Shown: positions 41,265 through 52,304 of the stretch, in pieces
Layout: every line of letters starts with the position of its first letter
Numbering within the stretch: position 1 is the first letter of the stretch
Assembly: GCA_963921795.1 (NCBI GenBank)
Contig: OY997653.1
Location: 6,071,604-6,135,603, forward strand
From: Nannobrachium achirus
Lineage: Eukaryota > Chordata > Actinopteri > Myctophiformes > Myctophidae
Direction of reading: 5' to 3'
DNA: 64,000 bases
Notes under the pieces: generated by a model
The model's database searches: none
Seen by the model: only the letters and a program-made list of their open reading frames with translations
Told to the model about the DNA's origin: nothing
Position numbers and translations under genes: made by a program

Positions 41265-42938
41265 TCACAGTTGTATGTTTGTGTCTCCGGTGTGAATTCT
41301 TCTGTGTCGTTTAAGGCTGGCCATTTGAGAGAAGTGCTGTCCACAATGGTCACATCCATATGGTTTCTCTCCAGTGTGAATTCTCTGGTGTCTTTTAAGG
41401 TTGGGCATTTGAGAGAAGTGTTGTCCACACTGGTCACAGCCATAAGGTTTCTCTCCAGTGTGAATTCTCTGGTGGCTTTCAAGGTCTCTCTTTTCAGAAA
41501 AGTGTTGTCCACACTGATCACATCCATAGGGTTTCTCCCCAGTGTGGATCTTCTGGTGTTTTTTAAGGTTGGACAACACAGAGAAGCGTTGTCCACACTG
41601 ATCACATTCATATGGTTTCTCTCCTGTGTGAATTCTCTGGTGGGTTTTAAGGTATGACAATTTAGAGAAGCGTTGTCCACACTGGTCACAGCCATAAGGT
41701 TTCTCTCCAGTGTGAATTCTCTGGTGGCTTTCAAGGTCTCTCTTTTCAGAAAAGTGTTGTCCACACTGATCACATCCATAGGGTTTCTCCCCAGTATGGA
41801 TTTTCTGGTGTTTCTTAAGGTTGGACAACACAGAGAAGCGTTGTCCACACTGGTCACATTCATATGGTTTCTCTCCTGTGTGAATTCTCTCGTGGATTTT
41901 AAGGTGGGACATTTGAGAGAAGTGTTGTCCACACTGATCACACCCATAAGGTTTCTCTCCTGTGTGAATTCTATGGTGGGTTTTAAGGTTTCTCTTGTCA
42001 GAAAAGTGTTGTCCACACTGGTCACAGCCATAAGGTTTCTCTCCAGTGTGAATTCTCTGGTGGCTTTCAAGGTTTCTCTTTTCAGAAAAGTGTTGTCCAC
42101 ACTGATCACATCCATAGGATTTCTCTCCTGTGTGAATTCTCTGGTGGGTTTTAAGGTTGGACATTTGAGAGAATTGTTGTCCACACTGATCACACCCATA
42201 CGGTTTCTCTCCTGTGTGAATTCTCTGGTGGGTTTTAAGGCCGAACAATGTAGAGAAGCGTTGTCCACACTGATCACAACCATATGGTTTCTCTCCTGTG
42301 TGAATTCTCTGGTGGGTTTTAAGGGTGGACAACACAGAGAAGCGTTGTCCACACTGATCACATTCATATGGTTTCTCTGCTGTGTGAATTCTCTGATGGA
42401 TTTTAAGTTTGGAGATGCTAAGGAAGTGTTTTCCACACTGGTCACAGCAGTGTTGTTTTTGCTTAGCCAACCTCCTCTTTTCATTCACCTCTGGTAGGAC
42501 AGGGAAGCCAGATTGATGATGCAACACTGGATTGGAAACAAAGACAAAAGAAGGTTTTTTGAGACTTGGACTTTAAAGTTGTTAAAGGACAACTTTGACA
42601 CTTTCGACACTCACATAATTGTTCCTCACTAATGTTCATCATAAACAGTATATATTACAATGTTTAATGTTGCAATGGCTTCCATTATAGCACATATTGT
42701 GCATCGTATAAATATATACATCACATACTAAATACATACTATAATCATGTAAAATGTTGTCAAAGATACAGGTCAAATTACAAATGAACAAAATGTAAGA
42801 ATACATTTACAAATACAAAATGTTAAGAATAAAATGTATATTGAGGAAACCCAACAGGGTGAAGGGAGGCAGAGTAAGTAACATACCAAGGTCTTTGTTT
42901 TCCTCCTGTTCATCAGAGTTGAGTTTGAGCGAGTTCAT
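41265..42938 (-). CDS. C2H2 zinc-finger protein gene copy 3, 14 fingers, open
   Basis: Exon with ATG at 42938-42936 (Met-Asn-Ser-Leu-Lys-Leu-Asn-Ser-Asp) ends at 42887; the main exon runs 42526-41265 and joins in phase to give Val-Leu-His-His-Gln-Ser-Gly, then 14 C2H2 fingers with Thr-Gly-Glu-Lys-Pro linkers, about 437 residues. It would act as a sequence-specific DNA-binding protein in the nucleus. There is no KRAB, SCAN or BTB domain. The last finger ends His-Thr-Gly-Asp-Thr-Asn-Ile-Gln-Leu-stop; in another frame a further finger-like piece (Tyr-Asn-Cys-Asp-Gln-Cys) follows, so the carboxy end may have been shortened by a frameshift. This is the only one of the three copies with an unbroken frame. 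Upstream exons may exist, since the ATG exon has an acceptor-like 'tgatcag' in front. Confidence 0.85.
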
Positions 42939-44172
42939 CTTATCCTGAAGTCTGGAGTCCACAGTCAGATCTGATCAGAAATGATAGACTTGTGGAAAAA
43001 TGACACAGACCAACTCTTCTTATACTAGAGAGTCTGGGGTGAAAACACTAACTGCTCTGAATGATTGGCCAAAGACAACAATAGAACCATCTCTCCACCA
43101 ATCACAATCTAACATACTCCACCCCTCCCAGACATGCTCTATGCAACCTTCTACAAAAATGGTAACAACATTATCTATTTATGACTAAAATATCATCATA
43201 TTAAACACTGCTTCATTTGCCAAATAACAGTATCAGTTGTTAAGATTGACAATATAAGTTGAAGTAATAACAGAAGTAATAAGTGTTGTCAAATGTTGTC
43301 ATTTTATCAAATGGCCCCTTGCCTTTTTTCTAGTGTTTCCCTATATTTTTCTAGTGTCTCCCATATATTCCCTATAATAGGGAGACATAAAGGAAGTCTG
43401 ATCTATCTAATCCATTTGTTTTGTTTTCATGTTATTACTAAAAGTTGAATAAACAGAATAACTTCTGTGGACTATATCAATAGCACAAGTGACTGTGTAG
43501 AATTTCTTTGGCACAAGGACATTTCACTTTTTGGACTCAAGACTATTTAGACAAAATAAAAATGATCCATGTGTAATCAACAGCAAAGCTATGGAGGAAA
43601 TAATATTGAGAAGGAAAAATATGTTGAGATGAGTATATTGCAATATGCAGCAATTGGTAGTGGGGCTGTAATGAGGATATGAAAAAAAAAATCCCATCCA
43701 CTTCCACTATAAAAGAATATGCAATGGTGATTCTGTCCCACTGGGATTAAACAAATTAAAACATATATTTTCGGGGAAACCCCCTGTTTTGCAATGTAAC
43801 TACTGTACCTTTGTCTTCCTTTTTTATTAATATCACCTAGATGTTTTTCCTTTGGTACTTTAAATTGCAATAATGAGGCAATGAAAATACCCTCTCCCCC
43901 CATTCACTGCCACTATAAAAACAATCTGCCCAGGGTCAAATGTAACAGGGCAGAATGGGGCGGGATTTGCAAAAGACAGAATTCATCAGAGCTATAAGTC
44001 ATCCTTTGTGCTTTACAGTCTTGCATTAACGTACTGGAGGATAATGTTAATCACCAATCTGCTCCATTGTGGACAAAATGTATGCATCTTTATAGCTATG
44101 CATTTGGATGTGTCAGTGAATCAAAGCAGTATATGGTCCATTGATGAGTGAATGGTTTCTCTCATGCAAGCG

Positions 44173-44268
<96 letters not shown>

Positions 44269-44640
44269 AACAGTAGGCTACATTTGTTTTGGGCAATTGT
44301 ATGATTACACACTTAAATCTGGTAAAAAGTGACTTTTCTGGAATGTAGAATAGTAGGCTAAGCTAAAATGGCCCAACACAGGAGAACAGTGGTTTATCAA
44401 CTTCATCATCAATAAAAATAGACTTGCCAGAGGAAGTAATACAAATCTCAGGGTGATATGACTTCCACCACAACACTGAGTTAAATGTATGTGAAATATT
44501 CTATGTGAGATCACAGAGTAGAATGCTTAGATTTAGATATATTAACTAGAGAGGATTCTAGATTCTACATTAGTCATGGTCACCTTCACCTTCAAGCACC
44601 CCCATAAAATCACCAAATCATTCAATGGAGAGGAAAAAGG
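42939..44640. repeat. Upstream flank of copy 3 (duplicate of 38228-40335)
   Basis: Lacks the 459-base hAT insertion of its partner; has a small extra segment at about 43660-43712. Contains the (CA)n tract at 44175-44265. No gene apart from possible 5-prime exons of copy 3. Confidence 0.88.
44175..44265. repeat. (CA)n microsatellite
   Basis: About 90 bases of CA in the same context as the tract at 39866. Confidence 0.97.
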
Positions 44641-45212
44641 TACATTTGCCTCTGAGATGTTATAAAGTGGACATAAAGTATTCAAACATATAAAACTCAA
44701 GTAAAAGTAGGCAGAATTGTACTTAGCTGTGGCTTTCCACAGCTGAATTGAGTTATATCCATAACTAAATAAAGACTATGCCTATGTGTCTATTGTTGAG
44801 AGAGCCGCACACTGATCTGATCCACTATAGTATACCGGTATGTTAAATTCAGTAGTGAACATTCACTGGAGTATTGTAAAGCAACTTTGCATATTTCGAT
44901 CCCAGATCCAACATGATGTTGAAGTGTGTTTTGATAATTTAGTAGTGGACATTCACTGGAGTACGTATTGTGGGCCAACTTTGCAGATTTTGTCGTTGTC
45001 AGATATAGTCGGCCCTTGGGTGTTTTAATACTTTCTAATGTAGGCTAAATGAAAAAAGTGTGGACACCCCTGGTGTAGGGAAAACAACGTAAAAAGTAGA
45101 CTGGAATCAGGGTAGAAAATGGACAAGCCCCTAAAGCAGAGGTTTTCAAACCTTTTGTCCAGGTCTATACTGGTCTATACTGTTAAATAATATGTTTACA
45201 GTCGGCACTTTT
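44641..45212. repeat. Block with inverted relatives at 56510-56890 and 58500-58690
   Basis: Words such as 'attcactggagtattgtaa' and 'tgtctattgttgagagagcc' recur inverted around 56640-56740, and 'gtgtggacacccctgg' recurs inverted at 58601-58616. This extends the inverted relationship across the L2 element beyond the main palindrome, but in shuffled order. Confidence 0.75.
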
Positions 45213-45870
45213 CACCCAAAAGCAAAAAGAAGACAGAGAGGGATTTCCACAAATATGTTTTTATTGAAAAGGAAAACAAAACACCAAGTCTTCAAAGTAA
45301 GAACATTATATATATACTAAATATGTACATCTTTCTCAATGTAGAGATTACCAAGAGCAGACAACCTGTCCTGTGACATGGTTGTTCTAAGGTAAGTTTT
45401 AATGAGCTTATGAGGCCCCCAGTAAACCCTGTGAAAGTATTTCTTCTTTTATATTGATCTCATCATGGGCCCCAAACTGAAATACAATTGATACACATAT
45501 ATGTATCAATTTGGGGGCCCTCAAAACTTTAAAAATATAACTATATACACACACCTTAGAAAAAATATATCCATTCCAGGCTGCACCCTTCTTTAGCTTA
45601 AAGTTGTGACATCACAGATTGTTCAGCTTGAGAGAGAGAATCTTTAATGAGCTATGAGCTAATGTGTGCTGACTTCAGGTTTTCATAGCTACAAGATTGC
45701 ATGATTGGAATGAGGGTTATTACTTAATTTACAGTGTTTTGAACACTACATAACTAACTTAATCATAATAAGAACAATAATGACTTGTATGTGCATGTTT
45801 TGAAGTGGTTCTCAATATATGTCTCAAATGTAAATGGACGTGTGTCCACAGACAGCCTGTTAATTATATT

Positions 45871-47463
45871 TCAATTCATAGCTACTTTACTTATTGCCAT
45901 CTTAGGAAGATGGCGACTGCGTTCTCGGTTCAGCATGGTTCTCAAATAACTGTACTCCCTGATGATTTCACCTTCACCAACACTAGCATTGGACACCGCT
46001 TCTGTATAGACTCGATTGAGGGATTTCGTTGGGTTAGTCGCGACCGAAGCCAAAACTCTCCTTGTGAATGCTGATGTTTGCACTAGATCTGTTTCTTCTG
46101 CGTGGCGATGTTGTGGTTCTTGTGAGAGGATCCTGATCTCCTGGGGCTCGTCTGAGTCCACAGTGAAGACGTTAGTGTGCAGATTAGCCCGGCAGTCTAG
46201 CTTTCTTGCACATCGCCAGTAGATTCTACCAGTAGCGATTTTGCTTCTCACATATCTGTAGTTGTGATAGATCAGAACTCTCCCTCCGCGGTTGCCATTG
46301 GTTATGAGAATTCCCGAATCGTTGTCCTGGTGGGACAGGAAGTCCTTTCCCTCGTGTTTGCTTCGCGACACCAGGAATCACGACCTCTCCTATTGCGCTA
46401 GGGATCTTAGGAAGATGGCGACTGCGTTCTCGGTTCAGCATGGTTCTCAAAGAACTGTACTCCCTGATGATTTCACCTAGCCTGACACTTCAGTCCGCAC
46501 ATCACCACCACCTGCTGGTGGGTGGTGTGTAGTGTGGACTGAACCTGGAGATATTTTAATCTATTTCGAAAGCGCCCGAAGAGCGGGCGCATTGAATGGG
46601 CCAATCAGGGTTGTATGCTTGGGGCACGTGTGTGGCTGCTCCTGTCCCAGCCCCCTCCAAACAGAGCTCTTGAGCTCACGTGAGACTCGCTCGTGGACTC
46701 TGATTGGTGTCCTCTGCCCACGTGAGAGTCTAGTGGACTCTGATTGGTCTGTGAAAACTGTCATGGCGGAGTCAGACTCGACTCGTATTATTTTAATAAA
46801 CTATGAAATAGTGCCGTTTCTTCACGTTTTAATAGCATTTTGCACTAACGTAAACATGCAGACATATCATATGTTATGAGAAATAACGTATTTTTGCTAT
46901 GTCACGCCACGTCGCCGTCGCGTGTGTGTGTGTGTGTGTATGTGTGTGTGACGTCAATAGGCTTTAGCCCCCCCCCGCCGAAATAGAATGTCTGCCCGGA
47001 ATCTCAGACTCTCCCCCCACGTAGTGGTGTGAGATGTCTGGCGCTCGCAGTCAGGCAAGATTTCACCTTCACCAACACTAGCATTGGACACCGCTTCTGT
47101 ATAGACTCGATTGAGGGATTTCATTGGGTTAGTCGCAACTGAAGCCAAAACTCTCCTTGTGAATGCTGATGTTTGCACTAGATCTGTTTCTTCTGCGTGG
47201 CGATGTTGTGGTTTTTGTGAGAGGATCCTGATCTCCTGGGGCTCGTCTGAGTCCACGGTGAAGACGTTAGTGTGCAGACAAGCCCGACAGTCTAGCTTTC
47301 TTGCACATCGCCAGTAAATTCTACCAGTAGCGATTTTGCCTCTCACATATCTGTAGTTGTGATAGATCAGAACTCTCCCTCCGCGGTTGCCATTGGTTAC
47401 GTAAGCCATCGTGACCTCCTGAGGAACTTCTCCAGAGCTCTGATGCACAGAGGAAGAGGCTGT
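45871..47463 (-). pseudogene. FLYWCH zinc-finger gene, left arm, two units, interrupted
   Basis: Exon starts at about 47463 after 'caaccctcag' with Ile-Thr-Ala-Ser-Ser-Ser-Val, then unit 1: Asn-Gly-Asn-Arg-Gly-Gly-Arg-Val-Leu-Ile-Tyr-His-Asn-Tyr-Arg-Tyr, Tyr-Trp-Arg-Cys-x5-Cys, His-Arg-His. This Cys-x5-Cys and His-x-His pattern after a Trp is the FLYWCH finger. Unit 1 is interrupted by a 580-base insertion at 46479-47058. Unit 2 (46371-45874) reads open to a stop after Ala-Ile-Ser-Lys-Val-Ala-Met-Asn. FLYWCH fingers bind DNA or proteins and often accompany MULE transposases; no MULE core is visible here. The leading Ile-Thr-Ala-Ser-Ser-Ser piece is shared with the hAT gene at 28654. Confidence 0.8.
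46479..47058. mobile_element. 580-bp insertion with 10-bp target duplication
   Basis: The word gatttcacct stands at 46469-46478 and again at 47059-47068; the right arm of the palindrome and the other FLYWCH units have it once. The ends are weak inverted repeats (agcctgac / gtcaggca). The interior is CpG-rich with CCAAT on both strands (46601 forward, about 46703 and 46742 reverse) and a TG tract at 46922-46948, so it could carry promoter activity. A 9-10 base duplication fits Mutator-like elements better than hAT. Confidence 0.85.
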
Positions 47464-47758
47464 GATCTGAGGGTTGTAGGACAGGGTTAATATTAGTTAA
47501 TTAATGAAATACTGAAATAATTGAAATAAACTTAAAATGGATCATTACAAAAAAGAAAGAAAAAGAATGACTCGTTCTGATTACAAAACTAACTAGAAAA
47601 ACTAAATAGAATCATACACCACTCACACTTGTTTTAAGACTTTGCTAATATTGCACCATTCGAATATTTGAATTGGATGTGAAATATTCCAATGTGTTAG
47701 CTATGCTATATATATGCATGTCATTGTCAAGTAACAAATAAAGCACAATAGTCTTAAA

Positions 47759-48181
47759 TGCATCCCCGGGGCCAGAGCGGGCGACATCGAATCAAACCTG
47801 AAAATAATTGCTAAAAGTAAAACATTTGAACGCTATGATAAGATTATAATCCACTGCGGTGGCAATGACACACAACGCAAAAGATCGGAGATCACTAAGA
47901 TAAATGTTGAGTCAGTGTGCACATATGCAAAGACAATGTCGGACTCCGTAATTTTCTCTGGTCCCCTGCCAGATATGACTAATGATGAAATGTACAGTCG
48001 TATGGCTTCATTCAACCGCTGGTTGTCAGGTTGGTGCCCAGATAATAACGTGGGCTTTATTGATCACTCGCAAACTTTCCAGGGGAAATCTGGTCTGATG
48101 GGGAGAGACGGCATACATCCAACTTGGGGTGGTGCGCAGACTATCTCCAAAAACATGGATGACTTTATCGAGAATCTATGA
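47759..48181 (+). pseudogene. L2 ORF1 fragment, SGNH-esterase domain
   Basis: The open frame starts Cys-Ile-Pro-Gly-Ala-Arg-Ala-Gly-Asp and has His-Cys-Gly-Gly-Asn-Asp (the Asn block) and Asp-Gly-Ile-His-Pro-Thr (the Asp-x-x-His catalytic block) of SGNH hydrolases. The Gly-Asp-Ser nucleophile block lies upstream and is missing through 5-prime truncation. ORF1 esterases in L2/CR1 elements are thought to bind lipid or RNA and support retrotransposition. Confidence 0.85.
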
Positions 48182-48232
48182 CAAACAAGAGTTGAGACCA
48201 GAAAGCAGAGTTGCAGTCTTACACACTTCTCT

Positions 48233-51229
48233 GTGCTTCCACCAGAGCCGCCACCTACCCAAATTAAAACAATTATAACTATTCGACCAGTTAGGTGTAC
48301 TATACCAGCTGGACAAGGATCTGTGCATACAAACTTAGTACAGATCAAAACCAATGCAGTAATGCCAGTACATATAAATATTAAGTGTGGGCTCCTGAAC
48401 ATTAGATCTTTAAGCAAAAAAGGTGTAACAGTAAATGAAATAATATCGGACAACCACCTTGATATTTGCTGCCTTACAGAGACATGGCTAAGTGAGCTCG
48501 ATTATGTCAGTCTAAATACAGCCACCCCACCAAGTCACACGAATACACATATTCCTCGTGACACAGGACGGACAGGAGGTGGAGTTGCAGCCATCTTCAG
48601 CTCCAGTTTGGCTATTAGTCCAGGAGCCAAACCTACTTTTAAGTCATTTGAAAGCCTAGTTCTTAATCTTTCACATCCAAGCTGGAAATCATCACAGCCA
48701 ATATTATTTGTCACAGTGTACCGCCCACCTGGCGCTTACACTCTATTTTTATCTGAATTCTCTGAATTCTTGTCAAGTCTGGTCCTCGCCTCTAATAAGA
48801 TTATTTTAAATGGGGATCTAGGCATTCAGTTCATTAATTGACTCTATCGGTTTCTCCCAGTGTGTAGATAAACCTACACACATTGCCAACCATACCCTTG
48901 ACCTTGTTTTGGTGTATGGCATTGAAATCGAACATCTCGTGGTCTTCCCACATGATAAGGAACTCTCCGATCACTATTTGATCACCTTTGAGTTCACACT
49001 ATTGGACTACCCACCATTGGACACACATGTCCTTGGTAGAAGTCTATCCGATAAAGCTATAAATAAATTCAAGGAAAAATTGCCATTAGCCATTAGTCCA
49101 ATATACTTCAACCAAGTTGAAGATTTGTATACTTATAGTCCCTCTCAGACTGATCACCTTGTCGACAATGTCACAAGCTCGCTTCTTACGACACTTGATT
49201 CTGTTGCTCCTCTTAAAAAGAAGGTAATAAAGCAACAGAGGTTAGCCCCATGGTATAACAATGAAACCAGAAGCCTTAAGCGAGCCTCACGCAAACTGGA
49301 AAAATATGGCGTTCAGCCAAACGGGACGAATCCTGTATAGCATGGCAGAATAGCCTTAAGCTATATAGAAGGGCCCTTTGCAATGCCCGAACTGCCTACT
49401 ATTCAACCCTAATAGAGGAAAATAAAAATAATCCCAAGTTCCTTTTTGACACCATAGCCGGGCTGACAAAAGGCCATGACTCTGTGAAACAGCGTATCCC
49501 TCTAACTCTCAGTTGTAATGACTTCATGGGATTTTTTTATGATAAAATCAAGAAAATCAGAGATCAAATTGATGATCTCCTGCTTTTGTCTCCTACTGGT
49601 CCACATTTGGACCTTACAGCCTCGGGAGTGGCTTTGCAGCCTAGTGTGTATCTGGACGGTCTCTCCCCAATCGAGTTCTCTGAATTCACCTCGATTATCG
49701 CGTCCTCAAAGTCAACGACCTGTCTCCTCGATCCAGTCCCCACTAGATTACTTAAGGAGGTCCTGACCCAGATTGGTCCTTCCTTACTTAATATGATAAA
49801 TATCTCTCTTGTGACAGGCTATGTGCCACAGTCCTTTAAGGTAGCAGTAATCAAACCTCTTCTCAAAAAGCCTACCCTCGATCCAGGTCTTTTAGCTAAC
49901 TATAGACCTATATCGAATCTCCCATTCCTCTCTAAGGTCCTTGAGAAGGCAGTTGCCAAGCAGTTGTGTGACTTTTTACACAACAACAATTTATTTGAGA
50001 CTTTCCAGTCTGGTTTCAGAGCACACCACAGCACTGAGACAGCACTTGTGAAAGTAACAAATGATATCCTGATCGCGCTGGATAACGGACTCCTCTCCGT
50101 GTTAGTTTTGCTGGATCTTAGTGCCGCTTTTGACACTATCGACCACCATATTTTGTTACAACGACTAGAGCACCTGGTTGGTATTAGGGGTGCCACACTG
50201 GGATGGTTCAAGTCCTATCTGTCGGACAGATCTCAGTTTGTAAATGTTAATGATACATCCTCACTATGTGAAAAGGTCAGATACGGAGTCCCACAAGGCT
50301 CTGTGCTTGGACCAATACTATTCACCCTATATATGCTTCCTCTGGGTGAAATCATTAGAAAACATTCTATACACTTCCATTGCTATGCAGATGACACTCA
50401 ATTATATCTGTCAATGAAGCCAGATGTAACAGATCAACTGGCTAATCTGCAAGCATGTCTCAAAGACATAAAGAGCTGGATGACCAGTAACTACCTACTC
50501 CTCAACTCTGACAAAACAGAAGTTATCGTCCTGGGCCCTAAGCACCTAAGGGACAAACTGGCAGATAGGAACTTTGCTCTGGATGGCATTACTGTGGCCT
50601 CTAAGGCCGCTGTGAAGAATCTGGGGGTTGTGTTTGATCAAGATATGTCTTTTCATTCTCACATCAAGCAAACCTCAAAGATTGCCTTCTTCCATCTGCA
50701 TAACATTGCTAAAGTGAGGCGCATCCTGTCTCAAAGTGATGCAGAAAAACTAGTCCATGCATTTGTTACCTCTAGGCTGGACTACTGCAACTCAGTACTA
50801 TCAGGCTGCCCAAGTAAATCTCTGAACAGCCTACAGCTAGTTCAGAATGCTGCCGCCAGTGTATTGACAGGAGCCAGAAGAAGTGATCATATCACTCCTT
50901 CTCTGGCATCTCTACACTGGCTCCCGGTTAAATACAGAATTGAATTTAAAATTCTCCTCCTCACATACAAAGCATATCGCGGTCTGGCACCGCAGTACCT
51001 CGAAGAGCTCATTGAGCCTTGCAGTACTGCTAGACCAGTGCGTCCGCAATATGAAAACATGCTTGTCGTTCCTAAAAAAATACCCAAGGCCAGAACAGGA
51101 GCCAGAGCATTTAAGTATCAGGCACCTCAGTTGTGGAACCTCCTCCCCGTCTCTGTCCGCACGGCAGACACACTGTGTGTTTTTAAGAGTAGATTAAAAA
51201 CCTTTCTCTATGATAAAGCCTATAATTAG
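48233..51229 (+). pseudogene. L2 ORF2: endonuclease and reverse transcriptase, two or three breaks
   Basis: 48233-48840 holds the start of the apurinic-type endonuclease (Leu-Asn-Ile-Arg-Ser-Leu, Thr-Glu-Thr-Trp-Leu, Tyr-Arg-Pro-Pro-Gly). The Gly-Asp-Phe-Asn block is damaged (Asn-Gly-Asp-Leu-Gly-Ile) and the frame shifts at about 48835. The next part (48842-49340) has Ser-Asp-His-Tyr and shifts again at about 49305. From about 49308 to 51229 the frame is open: Asn-Tyr-Arg-Pro-Ile-Ser, Asp-Leu-Ser-Ala-Ala-Phe-Asp, Gly-Val-Pro-Gln-Gly-Ser, and Tyr-Ala-Asp-Asp, the catalytic pair of reverse transcriptase. The carboxy part has Leu-His-Trp-Leu-Pro-Val, usual in this clade. So the enzyme core is intact but the protein as a whole is not. 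Confidence 0.9.
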
Positions 51230-51231
51230 GT

Positions 51232-52304
51232 TTGTTCGTTCGCTCGTTCGTTCGTTGCCTCGTCCGTCCGTCCGTCCGTCCGTCCGTCCGTCCGTCCGTC
51301 CGTCCGTCCGTCCGTCCGTCCGTCCGTCGGTTCGTTCGATGGGCTAGATTACTGTCCGGGTGCATTTTGGGCTGTACAGTCACTCCTAATCCCAACCTAC
51401 AAAGTTACTGGGTTGGGCTGAAAAATGGGTCAGAGGGGAGGGGGAACCCTCCTTCCTCTCTTCCCCTTTTGGTTGTGTGGGTTTGTGTCACATCGGTGCA
51501 ATTGTAACTAGCACTGTGCCTGCCACTATAAGGCCTGCCACTAATTCGAACTCCGGGGATCATCCCCAGAGTTTCTTCTCTGTCTCCCACTCCACAGTTC
51601 CAGTTCCTGGAAACTCGACAACCTAAAAACCTAAAACTCGACAACTCAGCTGCTGGGATTCCTACTAAAACTCGACTACTCAGCTGCAGACCAAGAGTGT
51701 GACTCCGGACCAGGCCTCCATGAAGCACGCCTGTGGACCTGCCTGGATCTCCCTGTGTCTATCTCTTGCTCTCTCTTTGTTCCTTACTGTCCCCCCGACT
51801 CGGTCGAGGCAGCACGGCTGTTCACCCCAGAGTCAGGATCTGCCTGACGTTTCCTCCTCCTTAAGAGGGGGTTTTTCGTTACCATTGTCGCAAATTGCTT
51901 GCTCAGGGTGGGGGCCTTAGACCTGTGAGGTATCCGCTCGGGATCTCTCGAGGGGTACCTCACAGGTACAGGTTCTGCTCGGGTTCTCTCTCTCCTCCCC
52001 CCCACCCCCCTACCCTTACCTCCCCTTCCCCTCCCCCTACACACGCATTCGCATGCAGCGCCTGTGTGTGTGTGTGTGTGCGTTCGTTCGTTGCTTCGTT
52101 CGTTCTTGTACATACGCATGCAGGACCTGTGTATGTGTGTGCGTGTGCCCCTTGTTTGTCTTGCCCTTGTCTCTCCCTTGTTTCTCCCTCTCTCCTCTCT
52201 CTCTCTCATGGCTCTTTAGCCTTTGTAAAGTGTCTTGAGATAACTTGTTATGATTTGACACTTTAATAAAATTGAATTGAATTGAATTGAATTGAATTGA
52301 ATTG
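51232..52304 (+). other. L2 3-prime untranslated region
   Basis: Holds a (CGTC)n tract at about 51259-51328, CT-rich sequence, GT tracts near 52065 and 52133, and the (TTGAA)n end. The tetranucleotide array is inside the LINE, not flanking it. Confidence 0.85.
51259..51328. repeat. (CGTC)n microsatellite
   Basis: About 17 CGTC units with CGTT variants on both sides. Confidence 0.97.

Larger units (their letters stand above)
45213..47755. repeat. Left arm of a large palindrome
   Basis: This stretch is the reverse complement of about 52305-54758, from the AATAAA-bearing end (45250) through the FLYWCH units to 'caatagtctt' at 47755. Differences: the left arm has a 580-base insertion (46479-47058) and two FLYWCH units; the right arm has three units and several small deletions. 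Confidence 0.92.
47756..52304 (+). mobile_element. L2-clade LINE, 5-prime truncated, full 3-prime end
   Basis: A non-LTR retrotransposon with an esterase-like ORF1, an endonuclease plus reverse-transcriptase ORF2, a long 3-prime region and a tail of TTGAA repeats (52269-52304). The end 'gtgtcttgagataacttg' just before the tail is typical of L2 elements. It begins inside ORF1, so it is 5-prime truncated. It lies exactly between the arms of the large palindrome. Order and motifs agree with the L2/CR1 group. No flanking target duplication can be called because the flanks are themselves mirror images. Confidence 0.92.

Noticed and set aside
47756-52304. Target-site duplication of the L2 element
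   Set aside because: The mirrored flanks (agtctt / aagact) are inverted, not direct, so no duplication can be called.
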